The position numbers and the translations under genes are program-made. Of a stretch of 19,438 nucleotides of DNA, positions 14,311-19,438 are shown piece by piece. Below the pieces are notes generated by a model, which was not told where the DNA came from, did not search any database, and saw only the letters and a list, made by a program, of their open reading frames with translations. The stretch covers positions 449-19,886 of the forward strand of contig DICM01000001.1 in NCBI GenBank assembly GCA_002416285.1. Direction: 5' to 3'. The number at the start of each line of letters is the position of its first letter. The first letter of the stretch is position 1. The stretch is from Caryophanales bacterium UBA5026 (lineage in GTDB: Bacteria > Bacillota_I > Bacilli_A > RF39 > UBA660).

Positions 14311-15240
14311 ATGGTGCTACTTCAAATAAAAAATAAACAATGGCTATCAAAACTAGTTACTTATTTTGATCATAATGATATCGAATATACTACAAATCCA
14401 GATAGTGAATACGATATGGTTCTTTTTATGGAACTTACGGATAGTGTTTTTTATAAGATAAAAGAAAAAGATAAAAAAGTGTTCTTCCTAAGCTATTTGG
14501 AAGAGCAGAAAATCTTTGAAGCAACAATTAAAAATAATTCTAGAAGTAGAGCTTATTTAAAAAAGATATCACGATTTTTAAGATGTTGTGACACCATTAT
14601 TGTCAGTCAGATTGGAATGCAGAAACTTATAAGAAAAATTTCTGATAAAAAGATTGATATTATCCCATATGAACTTCCGGTTATTAACGTTAGTTTGACA
14701 TTAAAAGAATTATATCAGAAATATTCTCTATCAAAGAAAAAGAAAAAAATATTAATTCTTGATTCTGAGTATCGGTATTTGAAATGGGTAAATGTGATTG
14801 CCTATCATTACCCCAAATATCAAATTCTATATCTTGGGTATGCTCCAGATTATAGTCTGTCGGAACAAAAAAGAGAATTATTGCATCATTTAAAAGAGAA
14901 TGTACTATTAATCAAATATTTTGATTTTGCTTCATTTAGTGATCTGGTTAAGATAAGTTCCATTGTTATCTCTGTTGATAGTTTGATAAAAGATCATTCT
15001 TATTTGGATTTGATTTTGTTTTTTGGAAAACCATTATTAATTATGGAAACTAATTTTTACAGTGATTATTTGATAGACTCTAAAAATTGCTATATGTTTC
15101 ATACTGGAAAAACATTATGTGATAAATTAGCAGGAATGATAACCGGTCAATATCCACCCGTGACAGAATTTGGATATCAATTAATTAAGGGAAATAACGA
15201 GAAGGAAATTCTGAAAAAATATAGTAATTATATCCGTTAA
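14311..15240 (+). CDS. Divergent GT-B glycosyltransferase-like protein
   Basis: This is a 309-aa soluble protein. I chose ATG 14311, with AGGTGA (14301-14306) 4 bases upstream. In-frame starts at 14278 and 14236 lack a ribosome binding site, and 14236 would overlap the U32 gene. The layout recalls GT4-like enzymes. The N-terminal half has CCDTIIVSQIGMQKLI (about 92-107) and a following IPYELP, which corresponds to the V-P-S...V-I-P-N-G stretch. The C-terminal half starts with KKKILILDSEYRYLKW and ends in a sugar-donor-side-like segment, GKPLLIME..FYSDYLIDSKNCYMF. The usual E-x7-E donor-binding motif is not evident, so activity is doubtful. It is Lys/Ile/Tyr-rich. It follows the U32 gene closely. 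The glycosyltransferase assignment is a fold-level inference; an unknown function is equally fair. Confidence 0.6.
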   Translation: MVLLQIKNKQWLSKLVTYFDHNDIEYTTNPDSEYDMVLFMELTDSVFYKIKEKDKKVFFLSYLEEQKIFEATIKNNSRSRAYLKKISRFLRCCDTIIVSQIGMQKLIRKISDKKIDIIPYELPVINVSLTLKELYQKYSLSKKKKKILILDSEYRYLKWVNVIAYHYPKYQILYLGYAPDYSLSEQKRELLHHLKENVLLIKYFDFASFSDLVKISSIVISVDSLIKDHSYLDLILFFGKPLLIMETNFYSDYLIDSKNCYMFHTGKTLCDKLAGMITGQYPPVTEFGYQLIKGNNEKEILKKYSNYIR

Positions 15241-15266
15241 TACTATATTTTTTTTTGAAAATGCCT

Positions 15267-15272
15267 TATAAT
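15267..15272 (+). promoter_or_regulatory. -10 box of the rnr-smpB operon
   Basis: A perfect TATAAT lies 21 bases before the rnr ATG. The sequence at the -35 position (TATATT, 15244-15249) is a weak match, with a T tract between them. Confidence 0.45.
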
Positions 15273-15292
15273 GAATAATAGAGGTGGGTAAT

Positions 15293-17455
15293 ATGAAAGA
15301 ACAAATTCTAGAATTATTGCGAGAGCGAGAGATTGCACTTTCAATCGATGAAATTAGTAATGCTCTATCTTGCCAAGATTTAGAGAGTTTTAAAGCGCTT
15401 TTAAAAGACTTAAATGAATTAGAAGACACATTGCAAATTTATCGTACAAAAAAAGATAAATTTATGATATTTAATAATAGTAATCTAAGACTAGGAACTA
15501 TGCTTGCTACTAAAAAAAGTTTTGGATTCGTTGATATAGAGGGGGATGACGATGTATTTATTCCACCAGATTGTATCAATCAAGCGATTCATGGAGATAA
15601 AGTTGTCGTTGAGATTACTTCAAAGAAGGGAACTAGATTAGAGGGTCGCATTGTCCGTATTGTAGAACGTAAGTTAAAACAAATGGTTGGAGAAGTTTAT
15701 CATAAAGATGGCAAAGCTTATGTTGATTTGGATAATGAAAAAGTGAAATTAACAGTAGTCCTTAAAGAAGAAGATTTAAAAGGTGCAGTTGATGGTCATA
15801 AAGTTTTGGTAAAGCTGCGTGGAAAATTAGAAGGAAACAAATATGCTGGTGAAGTGATTAAAATCATTGGTCATAAGGCTGACCCAGGTGTAGATATTTT
15901 ATCCATTGTCTATGAGTTAGGAATTAATGATAAATTTTCTGATGAAGTGATGGACCAATTAGATTCTATTCCAAATGCTGTTTCAGAAAAGGAAATGGAA
16001 GGTAGAAGAGATTTAAGAGATAAGGTTATTTTTACAATCGATGGTGATGATACAAAGGATATTGACGATGCTATTTCAATTGAAAAGTTAGAAAATGGAA
16101 ATATTGAGCTTGGTGTTCATATTGCTGATGTAAGTTATTATGTGAAAGAGGGAACGCCTCTTTATCAAGAAGCAATGGATCGTGGAACGAGCGTATATTT
16201 AGCGGATCGCGTTATTCCAATGTTGCCTCATAAGTTATCAAATGGAATTTGTTCTTTAAACCCAGGTGTTGATCGTCTTGCAATGTCCTGTATTATGGAG
16301 ATTGATTCAAAGGGTGATGTTGTAAGTTATGATATTTTTGAGAGTGTAATCCGTTCTCGTATTCAAATGACTTATAAAAAAGTAAATTCTATTTTAGAAA
16401 AAAATATTATTCCAGAAGGATATGAAGCTTATGCTTTAGACTTACGTAATATGAAGGCATTAGCTGACACTTTACGTGAAAATAAATTGAAACGTGGTTA
16501 CATTGATTTTGATTTAGATGAATCTAAAATTATCGTTAATGAAAATGGTGAGGCAATTGATGTAGTTTTAAGAGAACGTGGAACAGGAGAACGGTTAATT
16601 GAGGATTTTATGATCGTTGCCAATGAAACAGTCGCATCGCATATCTTTTATTTAGAATTACCATTCATTTATCGTGATCATGGTGAGCCAAAAGAAGAGA
16701 AAATTCAAACGTTCTTATCATTTGTTTCAAGTCTAGGATATCAAGTAAAGGGAAAAATAAAAGAAATCCATCCTAAAACAATGCAGGATATTTTAGGACA
16801 ATTAAAAGATAAGAAAGAATTTCCTATTTTATCGACACTTCTATTAAGAAGTATGCAGAAAGCTATTTATGATACAACTAATATTGGACATTTCGGATTA
16901 GGTAGCAAATGTTATACGCATTTTACTTCTCCAATTCGAAGATTCCCAGATACTACTGTTCATAGATTGTTACGTAAATATATATTTAATGGGAATGTCG
17001 GTACCGATGCAATTCGTGAAGAAGATGAAAAATTACCTTATATTGCAGAACATTCTTCTGAAAAAGAACGTGATTCAATCGAATGCGAACGCCAAGTTGA
17101 TGATATGAAGAAAGCAGAATATATGGAAAAACATATTGGCGAAGTTTACCATGGTATGATTAGTAGTATTGTTAGCTTTGGTATCTTTGTTGAATTGCCA
17201 GAAAGCTTAATTGAAGGACTTATTCGAGTTGAAGATTTAAAAGATGATTATTATACTTATGATGAGTCAACACTATCTTTAATTGGTAAGAAGAATAAAA
17301 GAGGATATCGCCTTGGTGACGATATAACGGTTATTGTCAAATCAGCTTCGAAGGAAATGCGTACTATTGATTTTGTGATTGATAATGAACAGAATCGAAA
17401 GTTATACGGAAAAGGTGAAATCAATGGAGATACTGAATCGAAAAGCACGCTATGA
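15293..17455 (+). CDS. rnr: Ribonuclease R
   Basis: This 720-aa 3'-to-5' exoribonuclease degrades structured RNA, rRNA fragments and non-stop mRNA together with trans-translation. I chose ATG 15293 with AGGTGG (15282-15287) 5 bases upstream; the GTG at 15284 lies inside that site. Domains in order: an N-terminal winged-helix-like region (1-60), cold-shock domains (about 65-195, with KKSFGFVDIE and DDDVFIPP), the RNB catalytic domain (about 235-560) with the metal-binding motif DTKDIDDA (253-260) and the HIADVSYYV strand, and a C-terminal S1 domain (about 625-705, GMISSIVSFGIFVEL). The usual lysine-rich tail is short. Length is typical for Firmicutes. The TGA stop lies inside the smpB coding region, which points to translational coupling. 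Confidence 0.96.
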   Translation: MKEQILELLREREIALSIDEISNALSCQDLESFKALLKDLNELEDTLQIYRTKKDKFMIFNNSNLRLGTMLATKKSFGFVDIEGDDDVFIPPDCINQAIHGDKVVVEITSKKGTRLEGRIVRIVERKLKQMVGEVYHKDGKAYVDLDNEKVKLTVVLKEEDLKGAVDGHKVLVKLRGKLEGNKYAGEVIKIIGHKADPGVDILSIVYELGINDKFSDEVMDQLDSIPNAVSEKEMEGRRDLRDKVIFTIDGDDTKDIDDAISIEKLENGNIELGVHIADVSYYVKEGTPLYQEAMDRGTSVYLADRVIPMLPHKLSNGICSLNPGVDRLAMSCIMEIDSKGDVVSYDIFESVIRSRIQMTYKKVNSILEKNIIPEGYEAYALDLRNMKALADTLRENKLKRGYIDFDLDESKIIVNENGEAIDVVLRERGTGERLIEDFMIVANETVASHIFYLELPFIYRDHGEPKEEKIQTFLSFVSSLGYQVKGKIKEIHPKTMQDILGQLKDKKEFPILSTLLLRSMQKAIYDTTNIGHFGLGSKCYTHFTSPIRRFPDTTVHRLLRKYIFNGNVGTDAIREEDEKLPYIAEHSSEKERDSIECERQVDDMKKAEYMEKHIGEVYHGMISSIVSFGIFVELPESLIEGLIRVEDLKDDYYTYDESTLSLIGKKNKRGYRLGDDITVIVKSASKEMRTIDFVIDNEQNRKLYGKGEINGDTESKSTL

Positions 17456-17861
17456 TTATGAAATTTTAGAAACAGTTGAAGCTGGGATGGTTTTAACAGG
17501 AACTGAAATTAAATCTTTGAGAGCTGGTAAAGCTCATTTGAAAGATAGTTATGCAATTGTGAGGAAAAATGAATGCTATTTGCTGAATATGCATATCAGT
17601 CCTTACGAACAAGGAAATATCTTTAATCATGAAGAAACTAGAACGAGAAAATTATTGCTTCATAAAAAAGAAATTTATAAATTAAGAGATCAGATGGAAC
17701 AAGATGGTGTAACACTTGTGCCGCTTAAAATTTATCTTTTGAAAAATCGGGCTAAAGTTTTATTAGGAATCGCTCGTGGTAAAAAAAATTATGATAAACG
17801 TGAAGCAATTAAGAAAAAAGACATGGAAAGAGAAGTACAAAAAGAGCTAAAGAAATATTAG
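17424..17861 (+). CDS. smpB: SsrA-binding protein SmpB
   Basis: This 145-aa protein binds tmRNA and delivers it to stalled ribosomes for trans-translation. I chose ATG 17424 with AAAGGTGA (17411-17418) 5 bases upstream; the protein then begins just before the conserved NRKARYDYEILET, the correct place for the family. Further signatures are GTEIKSLRAGKAHLKDSY (26-43), HISPYEQGN (57-65), RTRKLLLHKKEI (73-84) and IARGKKNYDKRE (116-127), followed by the lysine-rich C-terminal tail that becomes helical in the mRNA channel. It overlaps rnr by 32 bases in a different frame. RNase R and SmpB co-operate in non-stop mRNA decay, so the coupling fits. I found no ssrA (tmRNA) gene in the rest of the window. 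Confidence 0.97.
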   Translation: MEILNRKARYDYEILETVEAGMVLTGTEIKSLRAGKAHLKDSYAIVRKNECYLLNMHISPYEQGNIFNHEETRTRKLLLHKKEIYKLRDQMEQDGVTLVPLKIYLLKNRAKVLLGIARGKKNYDKREAIKKKDMEREVQKELKKY

Positions 17862-17870
17862 TTCTTTTTT
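17849..17870 (+). terminator. Weak terminator at the end of smpB
   Basis: AAAGAA (17849-17854) pairs with TTCTTT (17862-17867) around a 7-base loop that holds the stop codon, followed by a T run to 17870. The stem has only one G-C pair, so it is weak. Confidence 0.4.
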
Positions 17871-17904
17871 ATTTTAAATATGTTTAGGTTATTATTAAAA
17901 AGTG

Positions 17905-17913
17905 TGATATACT
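17905..17913 (+). promoter_or_regulatory. Extended -10 promoter of the helicase gene
   Basis: TGATATACT is a TG-N-TATACT extended -10 box, 27 bases before the ATG. It has the same layout as the sepF promoter, and again no good -35 is visible. Confidence 0.55.
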
Positions 17914-17940
17914 AAGCAAGCGGCAAAAAGGAGAAGTATT

Positions 17941-19344
17941 ATGAAATTTAAAGAATTAGGACTATCGAAGGAGATTATGTCCGCATTAGAAAGAATAAAT
18001 TACAAGGAAGCAACGCCAATTCAGGAGTTAGCTATTCCTAAAATATTAGAGAATAAAGACATTATTGGAATTGCACAAACCGGTACAGGAAAGACAGCTG
18101 CCTTTTCGTTACCTATTTTAGATAAATTAATTCGGGAAAAAATTGAAAGTAGAAAGATCAGAGTTTTAATATTGAGTCCAACTAGAGAACTTGCTATCCA
18201 AATTAGAGATAATATTAGAGATTATTCTTATGGAACACCATATAAGTGTAGTGTTATTTTAGGTGGGGTAAATCAGCATTCTCAAATAGAGGTACTGAAA
18301 AAAGGCGTTGATATATTAGTGGCAACACCGGGAAGATTACTCGATCTAATTAATCAAGGAAAAGCAGATGTGAGTAATGTTGAAATGTTAGTATTAGATG
18401 AAGCGGATACAATGCTCGATATGGGATTTATTAAAGATGTAAAGAGCATTATTAAAAAAACTCCTAAAACGAGACAAACCTTGCTATTTTCAGCAACGAT
18501 GCCCAAAGAGGTAAAAGAATTATCTGTTGAGTTTATGAAAAGCCCAGTTACTGTTAAAACAAAAACTGAGGAAGTAACTGCTTCTAAAATAAATCAAGAG
18601 ATATATTATGTAGATAAAGAAAATAAATTGAATCTATTATTGGATTTAATTGATACAAAAGAAAAACCTACTACATTGATATTTACGAGAACCAAGCACG
18701 GGGCTAATCGTTTGGAAGATCAATTAGAAGCTTATAATATTAAATGTAGTGTTATTCATGGAAATAAATCACAATCAAACAGAGTAAAAGCTCTTGGTGA
18801 TTTTAAATCTGGAAAAAATCGGATTATGATTGCAACGGATATTGCTGCAAGAGGTATTGATATTAATGGATTAGAGTTGGTTATTAATTATGATATGCCT
18901 GAAAAAGCGGAACTTTATGTTCATAGAATTGGTCGTACAGCAAGAGCAGGCCGTGACGGAATTGCCATATCACTTTGTTCTAGTGCAGAACTAGGTGAAC
19001 TTAAGGCTATTGAAAAGTTAATTGGTCAGACAATTAAGGCTGTTGAACATAAATATCCCATGGTGCTTCAGGAAAAAAAGGAACCTCGAAGAGGTAATAA
19101 CAATAGAACCGTTCAGGGCAATAAAATGAAAAGTCGAGTAACCGAAGATATGAAAAGAACAAGTAATTCTAGGTTTAAAAATACTGCTACTACAAGTTCA
19201 AATTCAGCAAATAAGAAAATCAAATTCCGTGGTAAAACAGGTAATTCAAAGTCATCAAGTGCAAAGAGTACTTTCTCTGGTAAGCAAAATAACTTTAAAA
19301 AGGCTGGTTTTTCTACAAAGAGAAAAAGTTCAAGAGGAAAGTAA
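17941..19344 (+). CDS. DEAD-box ATP-dependent RNA helicase, CshA-like
   Basis: This 467-aa helicase uses ATP to unwind short RNA duplexes; Firmicutes relatives act in mRNA turnover with RNases, ribosome assembly and cold growth. The start is ATG 17941 with AAGGAG (17928-17933) 7 bases upstream. Motifs in order: Q motif (EATPIQ, 23-28), motif I AQTGTGKT (45-52), Ia PTRELA (80-85), Ib TPGR (129-132), II DEAD (153-156), III SAT (184-186), IV LIFTRTK (246-252), V TDIAARGID (299-307) and VI HRIGRTARAG (328-337). All are intact. From about 378 a basic, low-complexity tail rich in Lys, Arg, Ser, Asn, Gly and Thr replaces a folded RNA-binding domain. It has its own promoter and terminator. CshA is the nearest named type, but I did not assign a symbol because paralogues share these motifs. 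Confidence 0.94.
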   Translation: MKFKELGLSKEIMSALERINYKEATPIQELAIPKILENKDIIGIAQTGTGKTAAFSLPILDKLIREKIESRKIRVLILSPTRELAIQIRDNIRDYSYGTPYKCSVILGGVNQHSQIEVLKKGVDILVATPGRLLDLINQGKADVSNVEMLVLDEADTMLDMGFIKDVKSIIKKTPKTRQTLLFSATMPKEVKELSVEFMKSPVTVKTKTEEVTASKINQEIYYVDKENKLNLLLDLIDTKEKPTTLIFTRTKHGANRLEDQLEAYNIKCSVIHGNKSQSNRVKALGDFKSGKNRIMIATDIAARGIDINGLELVINYDMPEKAELYVHRIGRTARAGRDGIAISLCSSAELGELKAIEKLIGQTIKAVEHKYPMVLQEKKEPRRGNNNRTVQGNKMKSRVTEDMKRTSNSRFKNTATTSSNSANKKIKFRGKTGNSKSSSAKSTFSGKQNNFKKAGFSTKRKSSRGK

Positions 19345-19362
19345 TTCTATTTATTCGTAGAG

Positions 19363-19384
19363 AATCATCAATCGATGATTTTTT
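19363..19384 (+). terminator. Terminator after the helicase gene
   Basis: AATCATC (19363-19369) pairs with GATGATT (19374-19380) around AATC, followed by four more T. I see nothing further in the last 54 bases of the window. Confidence 0.75.
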
Positions 19385-19438
19385 ATTTTAAAATAGAAAT
19401 ATTTGGTATCTGAAAGTGTACATTTGTAAATGATGTGA

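Noticed and set aside
17453..17455. TGA read as Trp (mycoplasma code)
   Set aside because: TGA ends rnr at the expected C-terminus, and Trp positions in ileS use TGG; the standard bacterial code fits.
1..19438. CRISPR array, insertion sequence, prophage, tRNA or rRNA genes
   Set aside because: No regularly spaced repeats, transposase or phage proteins, tRNA cloverleaf or rRNA sequence were seen anywhere in the window.

Overview
The window is a low-GC, densely packed, almost entirely plus-strand stretch of chromosome from a Firmicutes-like (Bacillota) bacterium, probably an uncultured Bacilli- or Clostridia-related lineage. This rests on the sepF-divIVA-ileS order, a T-box leader, strong AGGAGG/AGGTGA ribosome binding sites, TTGaaa/TAtAAT promoters, and the rnr-smpB pair. 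TGA acts as a stop (end of rnr) and Trp is TGG, so the code is 11, not the mycoplasma code 4. I see no phage, insertion sequence, CRISPR array, tRNA or rRNA. The window looks like ordinary chromosome with a few rearranged or eroded spots.

Region by region. 1-858: the 3' end of a cell-surface protein gene, a decayed small exported-protein gene and a strong terminator. 880-3485: a monocistronic fused ABC-ATPase/FtsX-type permease with its own promoter and terminator. 3489-4013: an unrecognised 157-aa protein. 4142-5116: the division genes sepF and divIVA, each with its own promoter. 5151-9521: an isoleucine-type T-box leader, then a Na+/Ca2+ exchanger-family gene, then a type 2 isoleucyl-tRNA synthetase that ends in a terminator. 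9527-9781 is the only minus-strand gene, a small Tyr/Pro/Asn-rich protein. 9835-11860: an M29 aminopeptidase and a polysaccharide-deacetylase-like protein that appears to lack its catalytic residues. 11861-12137: a noncoding gap with nested inverted repeats and a 20-bp-spaced direct repeat. 12138-15240: a U32-family protein (probable RNA hydroxylase) and a divergent GT-B-like protein. 15267-17870: RNase R and SmpB, overlapping. 17905-19384: a DEAD-box RNA helicase and terminator.

How they work together. SepF and DivIVA serve septum placement. IleRS is a translation gene whose T-box appears to sense uncharged tRNA-Ile, but the leader now sits in front of a cation exchanger gene, so either both genes are co-regulated or the sensor has been separated from its target. 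RNase R, SmpB, the U32 protein and the helicase form an RNA-metabolism and ribosome-maintenance cluster. No unmistakable new multi-gene system is visible. The points most worth following up are the displaced T-box, the type 2 IleRS at this locus, the apparently dead deacetylase-fold protein, the small Tyr-rich protein, and the structured gap before the U32 gene.
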